Shown piece after piece: positions 44,601 through 53,818 of a DNA stretch of 64,000 bases (its first letter is position 1; each line of letters opens with the position of its first letter). A program made the position numbers and the translations under genes. Source of the stretch: JABCZS01 sp041660525 (GTDB taxonomy: Bacteria > Pseudomonadota > Gammaproteobacteria > JABCZS01); assembly GCA_041660525.1 (NCBI GenBank), contig JBAZWD010000010.1, forward strand, positions 1-64,000, in the 5' to 3' direction. The notes beneath the pieces are model-generated. The model was not told the DNA's origin and did no database searches. It saw nothing but the letters and a program-made list of their open reading frames with translations.

Positions 44601-46307
44601 ATGAAAAAATATGGCTTATTGACAATCATAGGGGTAACTTTGATTCTGGCGCTTGCCTATATTTTTTTTACAAAGCCTATCAATGAAAAAACGAATCTGC
44701 ATGCTCCACTGTTTGATAATCTTGGAGCTTTTCATCGCCAGATCACTACCAATGTACCACTCGCGCAACGTTATTTTGATCAAGGAATGGTACTTGCTTA
44801 TGGGTTTGAACACGGCGAGGCCATACGTTCATTTAAAGAAGCAACAAGACTCGATCCCAATTGCGCAATGTGTTATTGGGGCCTTGCACTCGCCTTAGGG
44901 AATAAAATGAATGCACCCATGAATGGTCATGAATACAGCGATGGAAAAGAAGCTATTCAAAAAGCGTTGCTACTCATGAATAATGTAACACCTGCAGAGC
45001 AAGATTATATCAAAGCACTTTCTCTACGTTATAAGCATGAACCACTCAAAACAAATCAAGCCTCAGCCCCAAGCTGTCATAAATCAAACAGCTCACCTGA
45101 TGCTGCTACAAAAAGTGAAAGGCTCGCTTATGTAAACGCAATGAAAAATATTGTTGAAAAATATCCGCATGACAACGATGCAAAAGCATTATATGGCGCT
45201 GCATTGTTTTTTTCAAACACGGAAAGTGATCCATCTTATGACAGCGAAACTGCGCGTTTAGCAACAAATGTATTAAAAGAAGCCATTGCGGATGATCCGA
45301 ATCACGTGGGCGCAAACCATTATTTTATTCATGTGACAGAACCCTATGCTCATCCTGAAGATGCATTAAAAAGTGCTAAACTTTTCAAAACATTAGTTCC
45401 AGGATCTGAACATTTGGTGCATATGCAGTCGCATATTTTCACTCGTCTAGGACAATATCATGAAGCGGCAGAGGCTAATATTCAAGCAACAAAAGTATAC
45501 GAACAATATATTCAAGATTGTCATACGCAAGGATTTGAGCCTGAGATTAATTATTTGTATTTTCATAATTATGATTTTTTACGCACCGCAGCATCAATGG
45601 AAGGCAACCAAGAGTTAGCACTCAGTGCCGCAAACAAAATTGTGACTTCTCCTTTTCCTGAATGGCTAGAAAATGATCCCTCTTTACAATGGTTTATACC
45701 CGTTCCTTATTTTGTGCAGGCCAGGTTTGCTTTGTGGGATGAAATATTAAAAGAACCCATGCCAAAAACAATCTATGGTTATGCGCAAGGTATGTGGCAT
45801 TATGCGCGCGGCATGGCCTTAGCAAATAAGGGCGATTTAAAAGCTGCAATGGATGAAGAATCACATTTAAAACAAATCATTCAACAGGGGAAAATCGATA
45901 GCAATTTAGGGGAGGATGGCTATAACCTATTAACAATTGCCAATGACATGCTTTTAGCTACACTCGCGAATATAACGGGTGATGAAAAAGCTCTATTTAC
46001 CTATCTTAATCAAGTTATGGAAGTTCAAGATAAAATGAGATATCGGGAACCATCCGCCTTGTATTTTACTCCCAAGCAAGCATTAGGCGATGCTTATTTA
46101 AAATATGGACATTTTGAGCAAGCAAAAGTTATGTATGAAGAAGACTTACACGAATACCCAAAAAATGGTTGGACACTCTATGGATTAGCGATAAGTTTAC
46201 GTGCTTTGGGTGATAATATAAAAGCAGATCAGGTTGATAATGAATTCAAGCAAGCATGGCAGTATGCTGATGTTCCTACGCCTATTTTGTTGTTCTCAAA
46301 GAAATAG
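44601..46307 (+). CDS. Membrane-anchored TPR protein
   Basis: This protein has 568 residues from the Met at 44601; the frame opens earlier, inside the ATPase gene. One N-terminal helix (about 5-24) anchors a periplasmic repeat domain with TPR-like units (YFDQGMVLAYGFEHGEAIRSF, then CAMCYWGLALALG). Proteins of this type often accompany copper oxidases and P-type ATPases in Legionella-like genomes. A scaffolding role is likely; the Cys pair CAMC might bind metal. Confidence 0.75.
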   Translation: MKKYGLLTIIGVTLILALAYIFFTKPINEKTNLHAPLFDNLGAFHRQITTNVPLAQRYFDQGMVLAYGFEHGEAIRSFKEATRLDPNCAMCYWGLALALGNKMNAPMNGHEYSDGKEAIQKALLLMNNVTPAEQDYIKALSLRYKHEPLKTNQASAPSCHKSNSSPDAATKSERLAYVNAMKNIVEKYPHDNDAKALYGAALFFSNTESDPSYDSETARLATNVLKEAIADDPNHVGANHYFIHVTEPYAHPEDALKSAKLFKTLVPGSEHLVHMQSHIFTRLGQYHEAAEANIQATKVYEQYIQDCHTQGFEPEINYLYFHNYDFLRTAASMEGNQELALSAANKIVTSPFPEWLENDPSLQWFIPVPYFVQARFALWDEILKEPMPKTIYGYAQGMWHYARGMALANKGDLKAAMDEESHLKQIIQQGKIDSNLGEDGYNLLTIANDMLLATLANITGDEKALFTYLNQVMEVQDKMRYREPSALYFTPKQALGDAYLKYGHFEQAKVMYEEDLHEYPKNGWTLYGLAISLRALGDNIKADQVDNEFKQAWQYADVPTPILLFSKK

Positions 46308-46331
46308 GTGCTTAATATGAGGAATGGATCT

Positions 46332-46556
46332 ATGCTGTACTACATAATTAAATTATTTTTATCTGCTGGAATTATTGTTGCTGTGACTGAGGTGGCTAAA
46401 CTTAGTGCGACATTAGGTGGCCTTATCAAATCATTACCGTTGATTTCTTTATTAGCCATCCTCTGGTTATATGTGAAGACCTATATTTACCCAGTGCCCA
46501 TTAGCACTATAGTGCGCGATGATAACCATTCTCGTCTTTTTCTTATGTGCTTCTGA
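46332..46556 (+). pseudogene. Truncated DUF3147 membrane protein
   Basis: The sequence from Met 46332 (LYYIIKLFLSAGIIVAVTEVAK, then IKSLPLISLLAILWLYVKTY) matches the N-terminal half of DUF3147 proteins, which are about 115 residues with four helices. The pattern stops after about 52 codons and continues as unrelated residues to a stop. I read it as a 3' truncation. Confidence 0.6.
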
Positions 46557-46565
46557 ATGCATAGA

Positions 46566-47363
46566 TTACATCCCCTGCATACCTTCCATAGGCAACAAAA
46601 AATAGGTAACAAAAATTCCTGTTAGTAAGAGAATAAAGGTCAGTGCTATTATCACCACTTGATTAGTAAAAGATAGTTGCATTGTTTGGTGTTGAGTATG
46701 CTTGTCCATATTCATTTTAACGGGTAATGTCATACAACCATGTTTTAGTTTATTTTTTACTAACCAATAATTAATGGGATAGGCAATGATCCCACCGATG
46801 AGTGCTCCCATGCTCATGATAAACCAAAAGCGCAAATTCGCAGGATCTCTACTCTCCGGAATTATTGTCATTAATACGATCATGGTCGGAATCATTCCTA
46901 ACATCATAAAATTCATAGATACTGCTTCAGGGAAAAATGTCTTTTTTAGTGATTCACCATAAGATTTATACATGCTCCTCATCATCCCTGCTTGAAAAAT
47001 GATCCAACCTGAAATAAACCCCAAAGTATATTCGAACATCACCTCAATATTCATAGGTAAAGCGGTATAGCTTAATATAATTGCCGCAAGAATTACGCCT
47101 GTTGCATCCCCGGCTGCGCAATGTACTTCGGAATTAATGACTTGCTTCCATGTGGCTTGTGTATACAGAGCATGCCAATTCTGCCCCGGGCTACGACAAG
47201 TTAAGAGATAAAAAAATAATCCAAAGGGGCCTGTATAAAGTACAACTAGAATCCAACCTAATTTTTGTACCCAGCTGACAGGAGTATTCCTGATGTCAAA
47301 AATGGTAAAAACAAAGGACAATATGACGAAAACAAACCATAAATCAATTATTCCTTCAAGCAT
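46566..47363 (-). CDS. DUF4396 membrane protein
   Basis: This 265-residue integral membrane protein has about seven helices and the DUF4396 pattern (SEVHCAAGDATGVILAAI, then TLGFISGWIIFQAGMMRSMY). A Met/His-rich loop (KMNMDKHTQHQTMQ) lies between the last helices. It occurs repeatedly with copper-resistance genes. The conserved HC and Met-rich segments suggest copper transport or binding, but no activity is known to me. Confidence 0.75.
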   Translation of the reverse strand: MLEGIIDLWFVFVILSFVFTIFDIRNTPVSWVQKLGWILVVLYTGPFGLFFYLLTCRSPGQNWHALYTQATWKQVINSEVHCAAGDATGVILAAIILSYTALPMNIEVMFEYTLGFISGWIIFQAGMMRSMYKSYGESLKKTFFPEAVSMNFMMLGMIPTMIVLMTIIPESRDPANLRFWFIMSMGALIGGIIAYPINYWLVKNKLKHGCMTLPVKMNMDKHTQHQTMQLSFTNQVVIIALTFILLLTGIFVTYFLLPMEGMQGM

Positions 47364-47612
47364 AACGAATCCTATTTTTATTTAAAACCTGATAATTTGT
47401 CATGCCTAAGGCTGAACTGAAATTTAAAATGCATCTCAATTATAGCTGAGATAATTAACCTGATAATACTTGCGAGCAGGGTGCACTTGAGTCAAGTTAT
47501 TGGTCACGATGATGTTGAAATACATTAGGATAATGGGATTTTCTGCAGAAGTAGACTAATAGGCTATACTCACTATAGTCATTAAGCTTAATAATAACCT
47601 GGAGATCAAATA

Positions 47613-47957
47613 ATGAACGCTAGCGATATGAAAGAATGTATTACCGCGTGTATGGATTGTAGTAATGAATGTCAAAAAATGCTTTTCAATTATTGCGCCG
47701 AAAAAGGTGGTGAGCATACAAAACAAGATCACATGAAACTCATGGCAGATTGTATTCAAATTTGCCAAATCGCAGCTGATTTCATGATCCGTCATTCTTC
47801 ATTCCATAAAAATATCTGTGAACTTTGTGCGAAGATATGTGAAGCATGCGCAGAATCTTGTGAAAATTTAAAAGATAAAGAAATGCAAAAATGCGCTGAA
47901 GTATGTCGTCGCTGTGCAGAATCCTGTCGTAGCATGGGAAAGATGCAGTGTTGTTAA
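47613..47957 (+). CDS. Csp-type four-helix-bundle copper storage protein
   Basis: This 114-residue protein without a signal peptide carries about 17 Cys, mostly in CxxxC spacing along four helices (CITACMDCSNECQKM, then CELCAKICEACAESCEN). It matches Csp/DUF326 proteins, whose cytosolic members (Csp3 type) bind many Cu(I) ions inside the bundle. CTGGAGA precedes the ATG. It would buffer cytosolic copper together with the P-type exporter. Confidence 0.9.
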   Translation: MNASDMKECITACMDCSNECQKMLFNYCAEKGGEHTKQDHMKLMADCIQICQIAADFMIRHSSFHKNICELCAKICEACAESCENLKDKEMQKCAEVCRRCAESCRSMGKMQCC

Positions 47958-48019
47958 CAACAGTTGGTAGATATATTCTGTAAGCAGGATCCACGGCAAT
48001 AGCTCATGTCATGCTATAT

Positions 48020-48056
48020 CATTTAGTGTGTGATTCATTGAATTACACACTAAATG
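48020..48056. repeat. Long hairpin after the copper storage gene
   Basis: CATTTAGTGTGT and its exact complement ACACACTAAATG flank a further pairing ATTC/GAAT, which makes a stem of about 17 bp with a 3-nt loop. There is no T run, so it is not a classical terminator. It may be an mRNA-stabilising hairpin or a mobile-element scar. Confidence 0.55.
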
Positions 48057-48195
48057 CCAGAAGAGAGTTGGTTGGGTCTATCGATAGTATTAAACAAAAT
48101 TGAAAATCTATAGGTAAATTGCATTTGCAAATTGAATTCGCCATTGTTTATTTATAAAACGTAAGCCTGATAGCGACTAACAGTAAATTAAAAAT

Positions 48196-48480
48196 TTAAT
48201 TATTTGAAGTCGAAGAACTACTATTACTTTGTGAATTCCCTTGAGAGTTTTTTGCAGTATCCCCTGATTGTGTTGAACTTCCAACATCTTGGTTAGTTCT
48301 AGGGCCAGTTTGACTTTGTGCTGCTCCATTTCCTGCTTCATGGCCTGCTTCATGGCCTGCTTCATGACTTTGGCCAACTCCTTGGCTAGCACTACCAGAA
48401 CTAAAAGATCCTTTTGCAAATACGGTTGTACCCATGATGCTTAATATACTTAATAAAAATGCAGTAGTGAGATATTTCAT
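48196..48480 (-). CDS. Small secreted Ser/Gln-rich protein
   Basis: This 94-residue protein starts at the Met at 48480 (GGAG upstream; the frame opens at 48519). A signal peptide ends near TVFA. The mature part is of low complexity: GSASQGVGQ, then four near-identical HEAG/NG units, then a Ser/Asn/Gln tail. It is probably secreted or periplasmic. Function is unknown. Confidence 0.55.
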   Translation of the reverse strand: MKYLTTAFLLSILSIMGTTVFAKGSFSSGSASQGVGQSHEAGHEAGHEAGNGAAQSQTGPRTNQDVGSSTQSGDTAKNSQGNSQSNSSSSTSNN

Positions 48481-48519
48481 GGTAACTCCAAATAATTTGA
48501 TTAACTTAAGCCTAGCCAA

Positions 48520-49115
48520 TTATGTTGAGTTAATCAAATAATTTTGATGTATTAGGGTAGGAATGATACAGCTCCTAATTATTTTTGATAGGATCAAATT
48601 CCAGTCGTGTAAGCCGAGGGAATCTAACCCTCAGCTTACACGACTGAAGTTTGACCCAAATATGGAACACTCTGAGCAAAACATATGGATTTAGTTACCA
48701 ATAGCTTATGCGGATTGGGAGGCACCAACACCTATGAACATGAGAATATGAGCATTTCATTAATAAAAACTTGATTTATTCTTAAATATGGTATGAAATA
48801 TAAGCGTGGACGCCAGGTGTTCTAGCACCCAACGCCCACTGACCACCGAAAGTATACAGGATACTCTTCAATGGCTGACTATATCTTACAATATAGGCGA
48901 CGTTCTCGCCATCATTGCCCAACAAATGGGCCCTCAATCCTTTTAATTGGTTCGCAAGCTAACGAATATTTCGTGGAGATATTTGTTTTGTACATTGCTA
49001 TTGCGGCTGTACAACTTTTATTAGGAGATGGGTCACATTTGGCAAGCGGCGGTGGCGAGTGGTGGATTAGTGAGGGGCACCGCAAGAATTTAAATTTTAC
49101 TATAAGGCGCCCCTC
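48520..49115. other. Gene-free stretch with inverted repeats
   Basis: Nearly 600 bp show no convincing gene. An open frame at 48871-49167 lacks protein-like character. The stretch contains the large inverted repeat at 48591-48657. A 7-bp pair GAGGGGC/GCCCCTC (49072-49115) ends directly before the receiver gene. It looks like eroded or mobile DNA. Confidence 0.4.
48591..48657. repeat. Large inverted repeat (MITE-like or terminator-like)
   Basis: Arms 48602-48620 and 48628-48646 pair over 19 bp with one mismatch around a 7-nt loop. The flanks pair imperfectly, extending the structure to about 67 bp. No T tract follows. It could be a small mobile-element relic or a structured RNA end. Confidence 0.6.
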
Positions 49116-49526
49116 ATGGATAACCATACAAAAGCCAAATTGGGTGATAGTGCAAAAAAGGTATTGATCGTTGAAGATAATCCACTAGTGCAGAAAATAA
49201 TATGTCATACATTTAAAGAATGCGGTTTTGAAGTGGACGTAACCGATATGGGACATGAAGCGGTGAGCCTAATTAAACGACACCATTATGATTTCATTTT
49301 GTTAGACTTTGGTTTGCCAGATTTATCTGGCTATGAAGTCGCACGATTAATACGTAAATACGAATCCAAATATCTGTATCCTCCCTGCCCTATCGCTATT
49401 TGTTCTGCTTCTATGGACTCAGCTCAAGAAAAAAATTGTTTTGCTGCTGGCGCTAATTGGGTTTTTCAGAAGCCTTTGTGTAGTGAAATGATGGTGCAAA
49501 TTGAGGATCTATTGAAGCGGGTTTAG
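49116..49526 (+). CDS. Single-domain response regulator
   Basis: This 136-residue protein is a CheY-like receiver: acidic pair in VLIVEDN, phosphorylatable Asp in ILLDFGLPD, and Lys in VFQKPL near the end. No output domain is present. No histidine kinase was seen nearby. Legionella-type genomes carry similar stand-alone receivers. A second, decayed 3' end of such a gene lies at about 52195-52263. Confidence 0.85.
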   Translation: MDNHTKAKLGDSAKKVLIVEDNPLVQKIICHTFKECGFEVDVTDMGHEAVSLIKRHHYDFILLDFGLPDLSGYEVARLIRKYESKYLYPPCPIAICSASMDSAQEKNCFAAGANWVFQKPLCSEMMVQIEDLLKRV

Positions 49527-49711
49527 CCGACCCGCTCGGCTCTCCTGATTTTAAATCTAAACACTATTACTGATTAGTAGCATAACATTACGATTTTATC
49601 TGCGCATATTACGTTTTTCTTTGAACTATTAGATCGATTTTGTCCATGTTATACTGATAGAAATATATCATATGATGTGCTTACTAAATTTTATATAGCA
49701 ATGGAGATACA

Positions 49712-51034
49712 ATGAAAAATTTATTCATCATTCTAAGTATTTATATTTTAATATCCACAGCTATAGCTGGAGAGATCACCAACTCAACTTTAATCAATGA
49801 TTGCGAATCATTGCAGCATATCGATCAAAATCTAGATGCATATTTCGAGTTAGAAAATGATATTGATTGTACCAATTATTATTTTTTCCCCATTGGTTCA
49901 AATTCAGATCCGTTCACGGGAACCATCAATGGTCATGGATATACTATTTCAAACCTTTCAATTATTAAACCAGATGCTGAGAATATAGGATTATTTAGTG
50001 CAACTGAGGATGCGAGCATTACTAACTTAAATTTAGAAAATGCTAACATTGAAGGAATAGAAGCAGTTGGAATACTCATAGGAAAAGATAGAGGAAATAC
50101 AAACATTTCTAATATCAATGCCAGCGGTCAAGTAACCGCAGGATCAGAAAGCCGATATATTGGTGGCTTAGTTGGTTACGCTGGATTACACAGTATAATT
50201 AACGACATTTTGTTAAATATTAATGTGAAAGCAGATCCTATGTCGTCTGAATCTATAGGGGGGCTTTTAGGCCATGGGTATCAAGTGACAGTTGAAGATG
50301 TGCATGTGAATGGCGAAGTCACTGGCAAAGAAAATGTAGGTGGCTTAATTGGTAGTCTTTATTCCTACGATAATATTTATAACACCTCTACCAATGTCAA
50401 AGTATCTGGTGTCATCAATACTGGGGGGTTAATAGGAGACGCTGAAACTTTGGCTCATATTATTTCTAGTCACGCTACCGGTAATGTCTATGGAGAAGAA
50501 AAAACCGGTGGTTTAGTCGGTCTTTTAGATGGTGAGATTAGCTTTAGCTATGCGACAGGTAATGTATTTGGGGAAAACAAAACGGGCGGACTTGTTGGCG
50601 AAAATAAAGAGTCTATTGAAGAAAGTTATGCAACGGGTGATGTTTACGGAATTGATGATGTAGGTGGACTTTCTGGTTCAAATTATTTTGGAAGAATTGA
50701 TAATAGCTATGCCACTGGGAACATTGAAGGAACCCGATATGTAGGTGGATTAGTAGGTAGCCATGAAGGGCACTCTATTCAGTACAATTATTCAATTGGA
50801 AAAGTAAGCGGCACTTCTTATGTAGGAGGACTTGTAGGGTCTTATGAAGGTTATGATACGGAAAATAATTATTGGGATGTAAACAGTTCCGGCCAGCTTA
50901 ATTCTGCGGTTGGGATTGGGAAAACCACCTCGGAAATGTATTATCAGCGTACATATGAAGAATGGGATTTTGTGAATATTTGGAGTATTGAAAATAGTTA
51001 CGGTTATCCTTCGCTGATGTTTGAATTTAAATAA
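49712..51034 (+). CDS. GLUG-repeat secreted protein
   Basis: This 440-residue protein has a signal peptide (to about 19, AIAG) and GGAGAT before the ATG. At least nine copies of a (I/V/T)GGL(V/I/L/S)G motif occur from about residue 150 on, with the repeat SYATGNV between them. These GLUG-type repeats form a beta-solenoid in adhesins and surface proteins. A role in attachment is likely. No anchor domain is visible at the C-terminus. Confidence 0.85.
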   Translation: MKNLFIILSIYILISTAIAGEITNSTLINDCESLQHIDQNLDAYFELENDIDCTNYYFFPIGSNSDPFTGTINGHGYTISNLSIIKPDAENIGLFSATEDASITNLNLENANIEGIEAVGILIGKDRGNTNISNINASGQVTAGSESRYIGGLVGYAGLHSIINDILLNINVKADPMSSESIGGLLGHGYQVTVEDVHVNGEVTGKENVGGLIGSLYSYDNIYNTSTNVKVSGVINTGGLIGDAETLAHIISSHATGNVYGEEKTGGLVGLLDGEISFSYATGNVFGENKTGGLVGENKESIEESYATGDVYGIDDVGGLSGSNYFGRIDNSYATGNIEGTRYVGGLVGSHEGHSIQYNYSIGKVSGTSYVGGLVGSYEGYDTENNYWDVNSSGQLNSAVGIGKTTSEMYYQRTYEEWDFVNIWSIENSYGYPSLMFEFK

Positions 51035-51150
51035 ATTCATACTCGCATGTTCAACGAGACCATTGCTACACTTCAAAAAGCTTTTTCATGTGCACTTTAT
51101 AAAACGACAGTTTTTCTAAATAATTCAGGATTGTCCTTCGTTGAGATTTG

Positions 51151-52080
51151 CTATAGAGCTATTCCATAATATTTTGATAGTATTGTTGTTAACAAATTAG
51201 CTGCAACAGTTACTGAAACATTCCAAGCTCCATTAGCAGCTTTAGCAATCATCGTTTCTATCCAATTGCTTACGCTCGAACCAAACTGTCTTTGAGTTTT
51301 CTTGTCATCATTAGAGCTTGAATCAAGTTTTATTGCTTCGATAAGCTCGCTAATATCCGCAGCCTCTACCCCATATTTTATGAGCGTTTGTGTTAACTCT
51401 TCTTGATCACCCTTCGTTATAGTAAAAGTTAAATGCTGGTTAACAGTGCTACCTTCTATGTTTCCTAAAACACCTTGAAAATTTTCGATATGTATATGCG
51501 TCGTCTGATTCATTGCTTTGCTCTTCTCTTCAGCGGTAAATAATAGATCATTTCCAAAAATGCCCTGCTTCTCTAAATTAACTGCCCAACTCAATAATGT
51601 ATTTCTTACCGTTGAACAAATCTTATTCATTACTGTAACGGGAATAAACGCACAAATCTCAAAACTACAGTTTCCAAACTTTTGCAACCTTATAACTTCC
51701 TCTCCCGACAAAGGGATACGTAAATTGCCTTTTTCAGGATCGCACTGGCTTAATTGCTCAATCTCAGAAATGGGCGGTGTGATATGTCTTTTGCGAACCT
51801 TATAGTCAAATTCTTTGTCTGGAATATAATAAGGAATCCAGCCTGTGTAAGGGTTATTTGCCTTTAATTCACAAATTGTTTCTCGGTAAGATGGCACAGG
51901 CACACCTTCTGGATATCCATCTAACTCATGACTTATCCAAGATTCAAATTCACTTAAATCAAGTTTTTTAGCAACAAGGAATGCTTTACGAAGTATATCT
52001 ATTACTGCTTTATCTTTATCTAGGCAGTCACTTTGTAATTCTAATACTACGGAACCCATATTAGTCTTTCGATTCCTCAT
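51151..52080 (-). CDS. AbiTii-domain defence protein
   Basis: This 309-residue protein has an N-terminal AbiTii-like domain (about 8-195: SVVLELQSDCLDKDKAVIDILRKA and later ESWISHELDGYP). A beta-rich linker follows (NFQGVLGNIEGSTVNQ). The C-terminal hydrophobic helices (about 275-309) may enter the membrane. AbiTii was defined from abortive-infection proteins. The start could be Met 8 (MGSVVLE). It stands next to the protease and nuclease-like genes, in what may be a defence spot. Confidence 0.75.
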   Translation of the reverse strand: MRNRKTNMGSVVLELQSDCLDKDKAVIDILRKAFLVAKKLDLSEFESWISHELDGYPEGVPVPSYRETICELKANNPYTGWIPYYIPDKEFDYKVRKRHITPPISEIEQLSQCDPEKGNLRIPLSGEEVIRLQKFGNCSFEICAFIPVTVMNKICSTVRNTLLSWAVNLEKQGIFGNDLLFTAEEKSKAMNQTTHIHIENFQGVLGNIEGSTVNQHLTFTITKGDQEELTQTLIKYGVEAADISELIEAIKLDSSSNDDKKTQRQFGSSVSNWIETMIAKAANGAWNVSVTVAANLLTTILSKYYGIAL

Positions 52081-52503
52081 GGTTAATGGCTATTTGGGCC
52101 TTTAGGATAATATTCTTGTTTAAATCGCTTATAAAGCTTATACAAACCTGGAGCCGTCTCAAATATACCATATATTTTCAGCGCAAAAGGACAAAAGCTG
52201 GTAAGCAACGTTGGTGAATGTGAACTTATGGAGCAAATTGAAAATCGTTTAAAGCAGATTTAGTCGACCGGCCTGGCTTTCCTAGCGCTAATGTGGCCTT
52301 TACTTCGATTAATGCAAAAGCATTTCTATATATCTATTTAATGGCAATAGAAAGTGACTTACTTACCTCACATAATTAAATGACTTCAAAAGTAAGCCCA
52401 AAGAGATAGTTGGTTATATGAATCAGAAATGTGATCTTTGCATTCTTAGGTGTTATAATCCCTCATTTTCTATGTATCAATAAACATTTAAAGCGATAAA
52501 AAT
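52081..52503. other. Gap with decayed gene remnant
   Basis: This stretch of about 420 bp has no intact gene. It contains the response-regulator remnant (52195-52263) and then AT-rich sequence that should include the promoter of the gene at 52504. Confidence 0.4.
52195..52263 (+). pseudogene. Remnant of a response-regulator 3' end
   Basis: The frame ending at the stop at 52261 reads KLVSNVGECELMEQIENRL and then KQI. This resembles the C-terminus of the receiver gene at 49116 (SEMMVQIEDLLKRV). The DNA around both stops is also similar. It is probably what is left of a second copy. Confidence 0.45.
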
Positions 52504-52938
52504 ATGAACCTTAGTAGTTGGTCCTGGGCAATTGAAGAATCCGATTTAAAGAAACAGTGCGATAATTATAATACTTTAAAAATCACGGAATCATACCGAG
52601 GTATTTCTGTTTTAATAATGTCCGCGTTTATGGCTCTTGGACTTATCTTTAGTTTTTTTACTTCATTCGTTACTCTCTCGAATGTAATTATTGAAATGAT
52701 AATCTATGTTCCACTCTGCTTTTTTATTTATAGGGGACATCGATGGGCAATTATTTTACTAATGCTAATATGGACTTTTTCACAAGGATTTCAGCTAAAC
52801 GAAGTTATTCAAAGCGGAAGTGGCAATAAATTCATGCCCATTATCTGGTGGCTTATTGTTATGCCATATTTTTGGCAGGCATTAAAAGTTGAAAACGAAA
52901 GAAAAAAATATTACGATTGCAAAGAAAATCTCAGCTAA
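52504..52938 (+). CDS. Four-helix membrane protein, unknown
   Basis: This 144-residue protein has four hydrophobic segments (about 32-55, 60-78, 82-98 and 110-128) and cytoplasm-like ends. It is unrecognised. Its end overlaps the protease gene by 22 bases, so the two are probably translated together and may form a complex in the inner membrane. Confidence 0.6.
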   Translation: MNLSSWSWAIEESDLKKQCDNYNTLKITESYRGISVLIMSAFMALGLIFSFFTSFVTLSNVIIEMIIYVPLCFFIYRGHRWAIILLMLIWTFSQGFQLNEVIQSGSGNKFMPIIWWLIVMPYFWQALKVENERKKYYDCKENLS

Positions 52939-53783
52939 TTTCATCTCAAGATAGCAAAGAATTAAAAAATAATTCAAATCGATTTAGAACTTTCTTTAAA
53001 ATTATTACTGGTCTTTTAGCGTTTGTTATTTTTATCCTTATCATCCTGTATAACATAGGAAATGACAATGAGGATATTAATAACCACAGTGTATTATCGC
53101 CATCCTTACAAAACGAAATTGCAAAATCTGTGGTAAATATATTCTGTCCGAGTACAAAATCTGATGATGAACATGGCGGCGGCTCAGGAACGATTGTTAA
53201 TGAAGAAGGCCTCATTCTAACCAACTCTCATATTATTCCACAAGATGAAGAACATCTTCATGTTGATGAATTTGGCTGCATGGTTGTATTGCCGGATCCA
53301 AAAACCGGTTTACCAGATGAAGTATATCTGGCTCATCCAATTACCATCCCTGAGTTAAGTCATAAATATGATCTAGCATATTTGCAAATTTATTCAGCTT
53401 TTTACGATGAAGAAGAGGAAACAGAGCTTGGTGTTTATCCGAGAGTTTTTCCAGTATTTGATGATACAGAAAGATGTAGAGACGAAAGTATACAGCTTGG
53501 AGAATTCGTGCGCATTTTTGGATATCCTGATATAAGTGGCGGCCACTCACTGACAATAACAGATGGAATTGTCAGCAATTTTACAAGCGATTGGTTAATA
53601 ATGACCTCCGCGAAAGTAAGCCATGGTAATTCAGGAGGCTTAGCAGTAGATAAGTATGGTTGCATGCTTGGAGTCCCATCTAGGGTCAGCTCAGACGAAA
53701 TGGAAAGCCTGGGCATTATAATTCCTATACACTTAATTAGAGAATTCAATAATAAAGTAGATAAATATCTTAACAGTTTATAA
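52917..53783 (+). CDS. Membrane-anchored trypsin-like serine protease
   Basis: This 288-residue protein has one N-terminal transmembrane helix (about 26-47) and a chymotrypsin-fold domain with the triad H105 (TNSHII), D152 (KYDLAYL) and S239 (HGNSGG). No PDZ domain follows, unlike DegP. The catalytic part should face the periplasm. It overlaps the small membrane protein gene. Proteases of this fold act in envelope quality control and in some anti-phage systems; the neighbours make the second worth testing. Confidence 0.8.
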   Translation: MQRKSQLISSQDSKELKNNSNRFRTFFKIITGLLAFVIFILIILYNIGNDNEDINNHSVLSPSLQNEIAKSVVNIFCPSTKSDDEHGGGSGTIVNEEGLILTNSHIIPQDEEHLHVDEFGCMVVLPDPKTGLPDEVYLAHPITIPELSHKYDLAYLQIYSAFYDEEEETELGVYPRVFPVFDDTERCRDESIQLGEFVRIFGYPDISGGHSLTITDGIVSNFTSDWLIMTSAKVSHGNSGGLAVDKYGCMLGVPSRVSSDEMESLGIIIPIHLIREFNNKVDKYLNSL

Positions 53784-53818
53784 AGCTCTTAATTGGCTAA
53801 TCAGAAATGTGCAATGAC

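Noticed and set aside
48871..49167. 98-codon plus-strand open frame before the receiver gene
   Set aside because: No ribosome site, odd composition, and it overlaps the receiver gene in another frame.
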